Part shown: positions 26,205 to 36,412 of the stretch, piece after piece | Numbering within the stretch: the first letter of the stretch is position 1 | Layout: every line of letters begins with the position of its first letter | NCBI GenBank assembly: GCA_016935015.1 | Contig: JAFGRT010000186.1 | Coordinates: forward strand, 1-64,000 | Source: Acidobacteriota bacterium | Lineage (GTDB): Bacteria; Acidobacteriota; JAAYUB01 | Direction of reading: 5' to 3' | Length of the DNA: 64,000 bases | Position numbers and translations under genes: made by a program | The notes under the pieces: model-generated | The model's input: the letters and a program-made list of their open reading frames with translations, nothing else | What the model was told of the DNA's origin: nothing | Database searches by the model: none

Positions 26205-28961
26205 ATGACTGATTGGATGGAACAACAGGTGCACCAACGGAGCGTACGATTCAAGCAATGGTTGCGCTGGCTGGCCCTCGGCGTCGGGCTGCTAGGCCTG
26301 TTTCCGACGCAAGGCCGGGCAGGCACATTTGTCGTGCCTCACCTGGTCTTTGAATTTGTGCCGTTTACACCGCGATATGTGGATCAGACGGATCTGCGCC
26401 GCGTCGCCGGGATCGGTGAAGGGGAGCTGATCGACGATTATCAATTGCAAAACGCTTTGAAGAATCTGTACAAGCTGGGTATTTTCAGCCAGATCGAAGT
26501 GAGCCGTGAAGAGCTCGGCACGGAGGAGAGATTACTTTTCCGCTTTCATTGTCGCGGTGAACTGATTGAAATTCATTGGCTCGGCGTCCATTCCCTTAGC
26601 CAGCGGGAGCTCGGAGAGCTACTGAACATGCCGGTGACCACCATCGTCATGCCGGGAATGCTGGAATCGGCCCAGAGCCGAATCGTCAACGCCTACCGGG
26701 CGAGTGGATATCTGGATGTGGCAGTGAACTTTCGTACCGAGGTCAAGGCCAATGGGCTGGCGATGTTCATCGAAGTTGACGAGGGGCGACGTTTTCGTTT
26801 TCGTGATATCGAAGTGATGGTGTCCCGGGGTGATCCCCTGCCGGAGGCCCTGGCCAGGGCTCGGCAGCTGCGCAACCGGTTCTATTCGGAAAACGAGCTG
26901 GCCGATACGCGGGAGGCGATTCGTCAGGTCTATTTTGACGCTGGGTATCCCGCCGTGGAGATCGAATCGTTCATCACGCCACACGAGAGCCTGCCGCGAT
27001 TCATGTCGGTGATTTTCAACGTGGATACCGGAACGCACGTATCCGTGCAGGTAACGGGCGTGTTCATCACACCGCAGACCATCGAAGAGATTCTGGCGAT
27101 TTACCGGTTGACGGATGTCTCGGAATTCGCCGAAGAACTGAGCCGGGATGACTTGCGACGATATTACCGCGAGCAGGGTTATGCGACGGTTCAGGTGCAG
27201 TCAAGACGCCAGCAGATACCGGAGGAGAACAGGGTCGAGCTGACCTTCGATGTCACGCCGGGACCCAAGTTTGAGGACTTCCGCCTGATCCTGGAAGGCA
27301 ATGAGACGTATGATCGCATTGATCTGCTGGAGGGAATCGGCCAGAACATCAGCCGCACAAGCCTGATGACGACGACTCCGGCGGTGATGGCCGGCAAGAT
27401 CGCTACCTACTATCGGGAAAACGGCTTTCTCACCGTCACTGTCACAGGTCGGGAGGAAACAGGCGACGGCGGTTATGTCATGATCATCACCGTCGATGAA
27501 GGGCCGTGCTATCGGCTGGAGCAGGTCGACTGGGTTGAGGATCAGCGGGTTCGGTTCGGTGACATGCCAGCCGTGGTGCCGGCCCTTTACGGCGAGGTCT
27601 ACACCCGGCCGGTGGCCGACCAGCTCAATGCCGCCCTGCTGGAGTCTTTGTCTACGCAAGGATATGTTGTGGACAATTTGCAGATCGAGGAGATCCTGCG
27701 CGAGGATCACGTCCTGGTCACGGCGACGGCCAGCTATTCAGGCCCCAAGGATCTGCAAAACATGGTGGTGATCGGTTCGCCAGCCACCCGGGAAAGGGTG
27801 CTTGCCAAGTTGATCACTCTCAAAGCCGGTGGGCCGTTGGAAATGAACCGGGTCTTCCAAACGGAAGAGCGGCTTTATGGTTCCGGGCTATTCGACAAGG
27901 TCGGCGTGACGATCTATCCGGTAGGCGGCCGGAAGGATGAAACCAACCTCGTATTGCAGCTGCGGGAAGCGCCTCGCTATACGTTCGGCTATGGTTTTGG
28001 CTACAACGAATACGAAGGCCTGCGCGGTTTCGTCGACTGGTCCGACACCAACTTTATGGGTATGGGGCAAAACCTGAACTTGCTTCTACGGGCCAGTAGC
28101 CGCCTGGTCCGGTTTCAGGCCTCCCTGCTGGACCGGTTCTATTTTCCCGGCGACCTGCCCATCAGCCTGACTCTGTTTCTCGAGCGCAACGAAAGAATAT
28201 CGTTCACATCCCGCAAGGCGACGATTTTCGCTCAGACCACACGGGAGCTAAACGAGAGGCTGCGTCTCATTTTTCGCCTGGGTTATGAAAAAATCCAGAA
28301 CTTCGACATTCAGGAGAGCATTGATCCCGGGGAGCTGACCCGGGATGAGGCCCCCATTGACCTGACCGCGGCCGGCGTGGTTCTGCAGTACGACCGGCGC
28401 GATGACATCGTCGATCCCTCCCGGGGCAGCCTGTCTACGGTCGACCTGATGTTCGCGCCCAAGATATTCGGCGCCGATACCGGTTTTTTTAAGACTTTCT
28501 TCCAGCATCAGCACTATTTTCAACTGCAGCGTTTCCTGGTGCTGGCGACATCCTTCCGTTTCGGCAATATATTTACCATTGCCGGGTCACAGGAAGTTCC
28601 TATCAGTGAGCGTTTTTTTGCCGGCGGCGCCACCACGCTGCGCGGCTACCGGGTGGACCGCGCCGGGCCGCTGGATCCGGTCACCGGAAGCCCGCTGGGC
28701 GGAAAGACCCTGCTCATCGGTAATGTGGAGTTTCGTTTTCCCCTGTTCTGGATCCTGGGGGGATCCGCCTTTTATGATACGGGTAATGTTTTCAGGGACT
28801 TTTCCGGCATCACGTGGGACGGAATCTCCCATACCATTGGTCTGGGACTGCGGTTGAATACGGGTTTCGGGCCCGTCCGCTTCGACTTTGGATATTCATT
28901 GAAGGATATCCCCAACGAGCGGGACAACCAGCTCTTTTTCACCATCGGCCATGCCTTCTGA
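26205..28961 (+). CDS. BamA/TamA-family outer membrane protein with multiple POTRA domains
   Basis: Signal peptide; repeated POTRA-like units (e.g. YRASGYLDVAVNF, YREQGYATVQVQS, YRENGFLTVTVTG); C-terminal barrel with FFAGGATTLRGYRVD, ending in F. Confidence 0.92.
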   Translation: MTDWMEQQVHQRSVRFKQWLRWLALGVGLLGLFPTQGRAGTFVVPHLVFEFVPFTPRYVDQTDLRRVAGIGEGELIDDYQLQNALKNLYKLGIFSQIEVSREELGTEERLLFRFHCRGELIEIHWLGVHSLSQRELGELLNMPVTTIVMPGMLESAQSRIVNAYRASGYLDVAVNFRTEVKANGLAMFIEVDEGRRFRFRDIEVMVSRGDPLPEALARARQLRNRFYSENELADTREAIRQVYFDAGYPAVEIESFITPHESLPRFMSVIFNVDTGTHVSVQVTGVFITPQTIEEILAIYRLTDVSEFAEELSRDDLRRYYREQGYATVQVQSRRQQIPEENRVELTFDVTPGPKFEDFRLILEGNETYDRIDLLEGIGQNISRTSLMTTTPAVMAGKIATYYRENGFLTVTVTGREETGDGGYVMIITVDEGPCYRLEQVDWVEDQRVRFGDMPAVVPALYGEVYTRPVADQLNAALLESLSTQGYVVDNLQIEEILREDHVLVTATASYSGPKDLQNMVVIGSPATRERVLAKLITLKAGGPLEMNRVFQTEERLYGSGLFDKVGVTIYPVGGRKDETNLVLQLREAPRYTFGYGFGYNEYEGLRGFVDWSDTNFMGMGQNLNLLLRASSRLVRFQASLLDRFYFPGDLPISLTLFLERNERISFTSRKATIFAQTTRELNERLRLIFRLGYEKIQNFDIQESIDPGELTRDEAPIDLTAAGVVLQYDRRDDIVDPSRGSLSTVDLMFAPKIFGADTGFFKTFFQHQHYFQLQRFLVLATSFRFGNIFTIAGSQEVPISERFFAGGATTLRGYRVDRAGPLDPVTGSPLGGKTLLIGNVEFRFPLFWILGGSAFYDTGNVFRDFSGITWDGISHTIGLGLRLNTGFGPVRFDFGYSLKDIPNERDNQLFFTIGHAF

Positions 28962-29718
28962 TACGGCAATGAGGAGAGATCTGCGGATGAATTCGGCGAA
29001 TTGCATCAAAGAAATGACCGGCCGGCGCTACGGGTGTTCCGGCGTCTTGCCGCGACGGCTGAATCCGCTGTGGGCCGGCTGTCGGGCAGTGCTGCTCGGA
29101 CTTTTGCTGGTCGTTTGCCCGGGTTTCCCGGTCGGTTTCGCAGCACTGATCAACAAGGTGGTGGCGGATGTGGGCGGGAATCCCATCACCCTGCGGGAAG
29201 TACGAATCGTGGCCAGTTTGCAGAAGGGTCGACTGGTGGATCGGGCGGAGACGGAAATCCTGCAGGAATCCGCCCGGTTGCTACTGGAACAGGAGATCAT
29301 CTGGCTGGAAATCGCCGATGGCAACCCTCCGGATAATGTCGATGAAGCGGCGCAGGAGATTCGCAACATCTTCGCCCTGGCCGCCGGCGGAACCGATGCC
29401 CTGGAGCAACTGCGCACCGCGCTGGGGGTCACCGATGCCGAATGGTCCAGCCTGCTGCATCGACAGGCCCGCGTCATGCTCTATACTGCGGTGCAGTTTA
29501 GCCCCATGGTGTATGTAGCCCCCGAGGAAATCCAGCGCTACTATCAGACAGAGTTCCTGCCGGCGCTGGATCCCGATGCGTCTGTGCCGCCGCTGGACCG
29601 GTTCCGGGACCGGATCGAGGAGATCATCCGCCAGCACAAGATTAACCGGGAATTGGCCGATTGGCTGGAGAGACGAAAGCTTGAACTCAACGTTCGCCTG
29701 TTTCTGGATGCGGATTGA
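28951..29718 (+). CDS. SurA N-terminal-domain-like periplasmic protein (no PPIase domain apparent)
   Basis: Signal segment then INKVVADVGGNPITLREVRIVASLQ...LLEQEIIWLEIAD resembling SurA_N; ORF ends without a parvulin domain. A start at 28978 or 28987 is also possible. Confidence 0.7.
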   Translation: MPSDTAMRRDLRMNSANCIKEMTGRRYGCSGVLPRRLNPLWAGCRAVLLGLLLVVCPGFPVGFAALINKVVADVGGNPITLREVRIVASLQKGRLVDRAETEILQESARLLLEQEIIWLEIADGNPPDNVDEAAQEIRNIFALAAGGTDALEQLRTALGVTDAEWSSLLHRQARVMLYTAVQFSPMVYVAPEEIQRYYQTEFLPALDPDASVPPLDRFRDRIEEIIRQHKINRELADWLERRKLELNVRLFLDAD

Positions 29719-29736
29719 ACGGGCAACTGCCTGGCG

Positions 29737-29757
29737 CAGGGGGGGGCACACCCCCTG
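29737..29757. terminator. GC stem-loop CAGGGGG-GGGCACA-CCCCCTG between convergent genes
   Basis: 7-bp perfect inverted repeat; no flanking T tract. Confidence 0.35.
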
Positions 29758-29803
29758 ATGCACGGGCCGGGATCTCGCACTCACCGAAGAGAAGCATGAT
29801 CCC

Positions 29804-30424
29804 CTATGGTTCGTCCGAAGCCCGCCGTCGACGTTCCTCGGCCACTCGCTGACGCCCGGCATCGTTTCCGGTTTCCGTGAAGAGCTTTTCCGCCAGATCC
29901 AGTTTCTGAGTTTCCAGATAGGTTTCGGCCACGGCATCCAGGTCGGCCGCGGCATCCAGCCGCCGGTACAGGCGGACGGCGTTGGAGAGGTCGTTCCTCT
30001 GCAGGTAGGCCTCAGCCAGGTGGTGAAGCCACTCATGGTTTTCAGCGGACAAGAAGGCTTTCTCCGCTGACTTGAGATCGCCCTCGTTAAAAAAATGACA
30101 ACCCACCCGCACATACGTTTCCTTGGGCACCGGATCGGTCAGGCGGTGGGCAGCCCGCTCCCATTCCCCGTAGTTTCCCATTTCCAGAAATTTTTCAGCA
30201 ACCTCGCGCATGCCGGCACTGTTTCCACCCTCCTCGAACAGTTCCAGCGCGCGGCGGTATCTGTTCTGGCGAAGATATTCCCGACCGATATCCACCAGCC
30301 CCTGCGGTTGTTTCAGTCGCCGAAATTTCTTGCGGGCCTCTTCCAGCCTTCCGTTTTCCAGATCTTCCTTGGCCTGGCGAAATTCCTTGGCTTTTTTCCC
30401 GAACGGCAAAATAACGAATAACAT
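29804..30424 (-). CDS. TPR-like helical repeat protein of unknown function
   Basis: Repeated helical-hairpin pattern (RRALELFEEGGNSAGMREVAEKFLEMGNYGEWERAAHRL...). Confidence 0.7.
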   Translation of the reverse strand: MLFVILPFGKKAKEFRQAKEDLENGRLEEARKKFRRLKQPQGLVDIGREYLRQNRYRRALELFEEGGNSAGMREVAEKFLEMGNYGEWERAAHRLTDPVPKETYVRVGCHFFNEGDLKSAEKAFLSAENHEWLHHLAEAYLQRNDLSNAVRLYRRLDAAADLDAVAETYLETQKLDLAEKLFTETGNDAGRQRVAEERRRRASDEP

Positions 30425-30689
30425 GTCAAACTCCCTTGTACGACTGATTCAGCGGCCAACGATGGGCATCTTCACGGGCATTGCCGTGCAGGGTGCCAAC
30501 CCTCGGCGGTATCCGCCGCCGGCTCCCCCTCCCGAACCCTTTCTTTCTGTTTCTCGGCGCGTGTCGTTATAGATTCGGGGTGATTCCTGCGATGAAGAGT
30601 CACCTTTGGCCGACGGTTCGACAGCGCCCGCCGTGCCCTGTGAATCCGAACCTCACGCTCGAACATCCCGGCGAAAGTCGGGCGTGATT

Positions 30690-31163
30690 CTACTTACCCT
30701 GCAGGATCACCAGCATGTCCTCTTCCAGCGATTTTTCAGGATTTTCCACGATTCGGCCGATCTCCCGGCCGCTCTGCAGAAAGATAAACGTGGGCACCCG
30801 TTCGATGTTGAACGGGGCACTCAGGCCGTCGGAATCGTCCTTCTGGCGGTTTACAGCGATAAAGATGGTCCGTTCAGGGGTAAAAGAGACGGCTTCGAGA
30901 ATTTTCATGAACGCCGGCACATGGTGGAGGCTGTCGGAACACCAGGATCCGAATACCACAAAGATCTCCAGGTCATCGGGGAAAGACAGCCGCCCGATGT
31001 ATTTGGCATCGGGCTCGTAATCGCGATAGGCGGCCGCATATTCGGGTAGCATCTCGCGGATTTCGGCGGCTGTCATTTCTCCTTCCAACACAGGCACATC
31101 CGTCGCTGTTGCCATGCCGATACACAGCAGGAACAAGATGCTGCCCACAAAATTCTTTCTCAT
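30690..31163 (-). CDS. Secreted thioredoxin-fold protein with WCSDS active-site motif
   Basis: Signal peptide, FVVFGSWCSDSLHHVPAFMKIL, cis-Pro RVPTFIFLQSGREIGRIV. Confidence 0.82.
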   Translation of the reverse strand: MRKNFVGSILFLLCIGMATATDVPVLEGEMTAAEIREMLPEYAAAYRDYEPDAKYIGRLSFPDDLEIFVVFGSWCSDSLHHVPAFMKILEAVSFTPERTIFIAVNRQKDDSDGLSAPFNIERVPTFIFLQSGREIGRIVENPEKSLEEDMLVILQGK

Positions 31164-31187
31164 GCTGAATCTCCCGGCCAAAATTTA

Positions 31188-32537
31188 TCAATCCCGCACA
31201 TAGGCCGCGCGCCCGATTTGCAGGATACGCTCATCCAGGCGGATGGGAAAGGACTCCGTGCGTCCATCCAGGTTTTGGTACACGATCAGATTGCCGAAAA
31301 CAAAATATTGCTCCAACTGCTGCCCGGTGATGGTTGTCGTTTCCGGAGCGGCCACATGGGTCTGGCGCAGAAAGGTGTTGTTGTGAAAAAATGCGAGATG
31401 ACTCACCACATGTCCGGCGGGTCCGGCCGTCGTGCCGCTCCCGAACGCGGTGTTCCGGGTCCAGCGGCCCACGAGGGCCTGCTCGAGTTTGCGATTCCGC
31501 CCCGGTTTGCGGACATCGAGACCGGCTGCCATGGCCAGAAGACGGTTTCCGTGCCGGCGATGGTTGTCCTGGTCCATCGCGAACACCACCTGGCCGGTCA
31601 CTACCAGCTCGCCGAAGCGGCGGATGTGGAGACCCATGATCCGGAAAAGAGGACCGTCGTCGAAGAATTCACTCTCCGTCAGGGTGATCATCCGGCCCGG
31701 CCGGCCGCCTTCCGTGTCGTAGGCATCGAGGTAGACGATCTTTTTGCGAAGACCATATTCTGTTTCCAGATTCACCGTGATGCGCACGCCGGCGCTCTCG
31801 GCCTGGGAGACCGCCGGTTCGACCGGACGATAGGTGTCTTCCTCGAGGATTTCCGTTTGCATGAATTCGCGGAATATCTCCTCAGCCTGGTCGGAAAAGG
31901 AACGTTCACCTGAAAAACGGAGACCGCCGTGGAAGGCGATCAGCCGGGCAATCTTGCCGTCGCCGGAAAAGACCTCACAAATCTCCTTGCCGGCCTGATA
32001 TTGCAATCCCGAGAAGGTGTATTGCAAGCCGGCTTTTGTGTGCCTGCTCCGGATGGAATAACCGGGGGGCAGCGGCATGCGGCAGGTGCCGTCGACGGAG
32101 ACGGCCGGAGCCGCGGCAGTCAGGATCCCGTCAGGTTCGCTGTTGGTGGCCGGGTGAGGGAGCGGTGTTTGAGCCGTGGGGGCGGCGGTGACCCGGCGCA
32201 AGGTGTAGGATGTGCCGGAATGATGATGCAAAATGAGTGTGTTGGGATCCGGCCATTCCAACCGGTAGTTGGCGAAATTCCGTTCGCCTGCCTCCGGTTG
32301 AAACTGGATGATGTCCTGCCGGATGACATAGCGGCATCTTCGCCCACCGAAGAGGGCATCCTGGTCATTCAGAATCACGATGGTGATACCGGCCCCTTCC
32401 CAGGTGCCCGGCAAACGCTGTCGGCTCTGCTCCGGGGTAAGCGGGAGAAGATAGCCCCATGTCAGCAGGGACAACATCAGCCAGGCGACAGGCTGAGGTC
32501 GAATTCGTTTCACCCGGGATGCGGCCACGGAATGCAT
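31188..32537 (-). CDS. Secreted protein of unknown function
   Basis: Long intact ORF with hydrophobic N-terminus (VAWLMLSLLTWGYLLPL) and lipocalin-like LPGTWEGAG / LVGRWTRN starts at both ends. Confidence 0.65.
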   Translation of the reverse strand: MHSVAASRVKRIRPQPVAWLMLSLLTWGYLLPLTPEQSRQRLPGTWEGAGITIVILNDQDALFGGRRCRYVIRQDIIQFQPEAGERNFANYRLEWPDPNTLILHHHSGTSYTLRRVTAAPTAQTPLPHPATNSEPDGILTAAAPAVSVDGTCRMPLPPGYSIRSRHTKAGLQYTFSGLQYQAGKEICEVFSGDGKIARLIAFHGGLRFSGERSFSDQAEEIFREFMQTEILEEDTYRPVEPAVSQAESAGVRITVNLETEYGLRKKIVYLDAYDTEGGRPGRMITLTESEFFDDGPLFRIMGLHIRRFGELVVTGQVVFAMDQDNHRRHGNRLLAMAAGLDVRKPGRNRKLEQALVGRWTRNTAFGSGTTAGPAGHVVSHLAFFHNNTFLRQTHVAAPETTTITGQQLEQYFVFGNLIVYQNLDGRTESFPIRLDERILQIGRAAYVRD

Positions 32538-32682
32538 GATTCATGTTCTCCAAACCACGCCGGCCGGAGCCCAACGCGGCGGTGTTGGTGCCCGCTCTGT
32601 CGCGGGGTGGATCGGATGATCCCGGTGAGCCGGGACGACCGGTCTCCACCGCGATGGGTGACAGCGAAAGGACCGATGCCCG

Positions 32683-33606
32683 TCAGTTCACCTGGAAGGT
32701 AGTATCGCCTCGTTCGAAGAAACCGACGATCTGTTGCGCCGCCGCGATGCCGGCGTTGATGTTGGCCTCGGCGGTCTGGGCGCCCATTTTTTTCGCCGTA
32801 AAAAAGCAGCGCAACGGATATTTGGCCATGAGCTCATCCTTGCACTCGGGGGCGATGTCGGAGGCGTACAGCCAATCCGACCGGCTCTCCATGATCCGGA
32901 GCAGGGAAGGCTCATCGATGACTTCGGCCCGGGCGGTGTTGATCAGGGCCGCGCCCTTTTTCATCTGGGACATCAAATCGTAGTCGATGGAACGAATGGT
33001 CTCGGCCACCGCCGGGATGTGCAGGGAAACATAGTCGCATATCCGGTACAGATCTTCTCGGGTTTTCACCGGAATGACGCCGTCTTTCATCATGATGCTG
33101 TCGTCGATGTACGGATCATAGGCATGGCAGATGATGCCGAATCCCTTGGCAATGGTGGCCACACAGCGGCCTACGTTGCCGTAGGCGTGGATGCCGAGCT
33201 TCTTGCCGCGCAATTCGGTGCCGGCTTTACCGGTATAGTGCCGCCGGGCCAGGTTCAGCATCAGTCCGAAGGCCAGTTCCGCGACGGCATTGGAGTTCTG
33301 GCCCGGTGTGTTCATGACGACAATCCCTTTGGCCGTGGCGGCTTCCAGGTTGACGTTGTCGTAGCCCGCACCGGCCCGGACCACGATTTTCAGGTCACCC
33401 GCGGCCGAAAGAACAGCGGGGGTGACCTTATCGCTGCGTATGATCAGGGCGTCGACATCGGCCACGGCCTGGTGCAGTTCAGCGGCGTCGGAATACGATT
33501 CCAGCAGGCGCAACTCATAGCCGGCCGCGTCGAGAACCTTTCGGATTTGCTCCACCGCTTCGGGAGCAAACGGTTTGACGGTGGCGACCAGTACTTTCTT
33601 CGACAT
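32683..33606 (-). CDS. serA: D-3-phosphoglycerate dehydrogenase-like, short form
   Basis: D-2-hydroxyacid dehydrogenase fold: VVRAGAGYDNVNLEAA, LGIHAYGNVGR, KKGAALINTARAEVID; ends ~307 aa without an ACT domain. Confidence 0.87.
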   Translation of the reverse strand: MSKKVLVATVKPFAPEAVEQIRKVLDAAGYELRLLESYSDAAELHQAVADVDALIIRSDKVTPAVLSAAGDLKIVVRAGAGYDNVNLEAATAKGIVVMNTPGQNSNAVAELAFGLMLNLARRHYTGKAGTELRGKKLGIHAYGNVGRCVATIAKGFGIICHAYDPYIDDSIMMKDGVIPVKTREDLYRICDYVSLHIPAVAETIRSIDYDLMSQMKKGAALINTARAEVIDEPSLLRIMESRSDWLYASDIAPECKDELMAKYPLRCFFTAKKMGAQTAEANINAGIAAAQQIVGFFERGDTTFQVN

Positions 33607-33924
33607 GATTCCTTCTCCTTGTCATTTTATTGAATAAATGAATCGTTTGATCGATGTTTGACCGCGAAAGTACATCTAAATATAACGCAAACGAAAGAAT
33701 GAATCAAGATCTGTCCTCAGCGGGAATGGGCTTCCCCACGGGATGGCCCTTTTTTACGAGACGGCCGTCACACAGCCGGTCCGTTGAAGGGCACCACCTT
33801 TATCCGGCTTGTGAGACTGCGCCAGTGCAGGATCCGAATTCCATTGAATTCTGGCGGGGAACCCGGTACACTTTTTCTGTAGACAGCGGACGGGAACCCC
33901 CAATTTTCATATCGAGGAATCCTC

Positions 33925-35397
33925 ATGACGATGGTAAACGAACCGTTTCTGATCGGCCGCGGAGAGCGGGATGTCATGTTGTTGCCGCGCATGGCCAACC
34001 GTCACGGACTCATCGCCGGCGCCACCGGCACCGGCAAGACCGTATCCCTCCGGGTCCTGACCGAGCATTTCAGCCACAGCGGCGTCCCCGTATTTATGGC
34101 GGATGTGAAGGGCGACCTTTCGGGGATCGTGCGGCCGGGCGGTGATCACAAGAAGATCAATGAGCGGATCGGAATGCTGGGGCTGGAGAATTTCACTTTT
34201 GAAGGGTACCCGGTCATGTTTTGGGATGTGTATGGCCAGCAGGGTCATCCGGTTCGGACCACCATTTCCGAAATGGGTCCGCTGTTGCTGGCCCGGCTGC
34301 TGGACCTGAACGAAACCCAGTCGGGAATTCTGAGCCTGATTTTCAAGATCGCCGACGACAACGGCTTGCTGTTGCTCGATTTGAAGGACCTTCGTTCCAT
34401 GACCCAATTCGTGGGGGAAAACGCCCGGGAATTCCGGATGGAATACGGTAACATATCTCCGGCCAGCGTCGGCAGCATCCAGCGGCGCTTGCTGACACTG
34501 GAAGAGGCGGGAGGCGATCTGTTCTTCGGCGAGCCGGCCCTCAGCATCCAGGATTTCATGCAGACCGACGCCCAGGGGCGCGGCCTCATCAGCATTCTCA
34601 CCGCCGACAAGCTGATGCTGTCTCCAAAGATTTACACCACGTTCCTGCTGTGGTTGCTTTCCGAGCTGTTCGAGGAACTGCCCGAAGTGGGCGATCCGCC
34701 CAAACCCAAGCTGGTGTTCTTTTTTGACGAAGCCCACCTTCTATTTGAGGAGGCGCCGCGGGCGCTGCTGGAAAAGATCGAGCAGGTGGTGCGGCTGATC
34801 CGGTCCAAGGGCGTGGGTGTCTATTTTGTCACCCAGAATCCGCTGGATCTGCCGGACGATGTGCTGGGCCAGCTGGGCAACCGGATTCAGCACGCCTTGC
34901 GAGCCTTCACACCCCGCGACCAGAAGGCGGTCAAGGCCGCCGCCCAGACGTTTCGCCAAAACCCGGCGCTGAACACGGAACAGGTCATCACGCAACTGGG
35001 AGTCGGGGAGGCTCTGGTGTCGTTTCTCGATGAGAAGGGTGCCCCCACCGTAGTGGAGCGTTGTTGGGTCTGTCCGCCACACAGCCGGCTGCAGCCCATC
35101 GATGAAGCGGAGCGAGAGCAGGTCATTCGCCGGTCGATCGTTTATGGCTTCTATGAAAAGCTAGTGGATCGGGAATCGGCCTACGAGAAGCTGACCCAGC
35201 GGGCGGAGAAACTGGCCGTCCAGCAGGAAGCCGCGGCCCGCCGGGCGACGGCGACCAAGCCGCAGGCGTCCCGACGGCGCAGCGACACGGTGTTGGAGTC
35301 TTTCGCCAAGAGTACGGTCCGCTCGGTGGGCAGCCAGATCGGCCGCCAGATCGTTCGCGGGATTCTGGGATCCATTTTTGGCGGCAAGGGCAGCTGA
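33925..35397 (+). CDS. HerA-like ATPase (DUF853 family)
   Basis: [88 protein letters not shown]. Confidence 0.93.
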   Translation: MTMVNEPFLIGRGERDVMLLPRMANRHGLIAGATGTGKTVSLRVLTEHFSHSGVPVFMADVKGDLSGIVRPGGDHKKINERIGMLGLENFTFEGYPVMFWDVYGQQGHPVRTTISEMGPLLLARLLDLNETQSGILSLIFKIADDNGLLLLDLKDLRSMTQFVGENAREFRMEYGNISPASVGSIQRRLLTLEEAGGDLFFGEPALSIQDFMQTDAQGRGLISILTADKLMLSPKIYTTFLLWLLSELFEELPEVGDPPKPKLVFFFDEAHLLFEEAPRALLEKIEQVVRLIRSKGVGVYFVTQNPLDLPDDVLGQLGNRIQHALRAFTPRDQKAVKAAAQTFRQNPALNTEQVITQLGVGEALVSFLDEKGAPTVVERCWVCPPHSRLQPIDEAEREQVIRRSIVYGFYEKLVDRESAYEKLTQRAEKLAVQQEAAARRATATKPQASRRRSDTVLESFAKSTVRSVGSQIGRQIVRGILGSIFGGKGS

Positions 35398-35461
35398 CAG
35401 CGGGCAACACTTCCACAGCACGTCACTTGCGACGCAATTGCCTGACGGTCGACCGGCGAAC

Positions 35462-36412
35462 TCAGACATGATTGCGCAGCTGCAGCTCCAGGGGATGGGG
35501 TTGCAGATACGTCTGCTGCCGCAAATAGTCGATATCGTATTTCCGGACATAATGGTTGACCAGGACGATGGGGGCGATCAGCGGCAGGTAGCCAAACCGG
35601 AAGTTGTCAATCACCTCAATCAATTCCTGCTTCTCCCCGGGAGTCAAGTGTTTCTTGAAGAAGCCGACGATGTGGTACAGCACGTTGGTGTTCTTCTTGG
35701 TGGTGGCCAGCAGGGCGAAGGCGGCCATCAGGTGCCCGATATATTCCCGGTATAATTCCGCGGCGGGTACCTGGCGCGCCCTGGCCACCAGCTGGCCCAT
35801 CAGCTTGTAATGCTTGGGACTGTGTGACATCAGCAGCAGCTTGTTGCGGGTGTGAAAGTCCACCAGTCTGCCGATGGTGGGGCCATCGGCCAGAAATCGC
35901 TGCCAGCTGTGATAGACAAAGACCTTTTCGATAAAATTTTCTCGCAGATTCAGATCATGGAGGCGGCCTTCGTCGATGACGGGAATCAGGGGGAACCGGC
36001 GCATGAATGCACCAGCGAAAATACCCGTTCCCCGGCCGATGGGCATGCCGTCCTCCGCCCGGTAGACCTTGATGCCGCTCATGCCCGAACTGGGCGACTT
36101 GCTTTTAAAAATGAAACCGCTGAGATCATTTTTTGACAGCTCCTGCAGACGGCCGTCGGCCCAACGGAGCATGCCATCCGTATGGTCGATCTTGGTTTTG
36201 CCGGTCATCAGTCGCGGTGCCTGCGGATCACCCACCAGCCGGAGGGTTTCCCGGGGAATCGGCAAGCCGTATTCCACTTCGGGGCAGACGGGCACCCACT
36301 CAAAAAACTGGCCGAGGGTACCGGTGATATAGCGGTCCCATTTGTGCTGGCCGTCGAAACGGACTTTCTCGCCCAGCAAGCAGCTACTGATGCCGATTCT
36401 GATTTTTTCCAT
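35462..36412 (-). CDS. DUF523-DUF1722 fusion protein (YbgA-like C-terminus)
   Basis: MEKIRIGISSCLLGEKVRFDGQHK...VCPEVEYGLPIPRE (DUF523), C-terminal HKLMGQLVARARQ...YLRQQTYLQPHPLELQLRNHV (DUF1722). Confidence 0.88.
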   Translation of the reverse strand: MEKIRIGISSCLLGEKVRFDGQHKWDRYITGTLGQFFEWVPVCPEVEYGLPIPRETLRLVGDPQAPRLMTGKTKIDHTDGMLRWADGRLQELSKNDLSGFIFKSKSPSSGMSGIKVYRAEDGMPIGRGTGIFAGAFMRRFPLIPVIDEGRLHDLNLRENFIEKVFVYHSWQRFLADGPTIGRLVDFHTRNKLLLMSHSPKHYKLMGQLVARARQVPAAELYREYIGHLMAAFALLATTKKNTNVLYHIVGFFKKHLTPGEKQELIEVIDNFRFGYLPLIAPIVLVNHYVRKYDIDYLRQQTYLQPHPLELQLRNHV

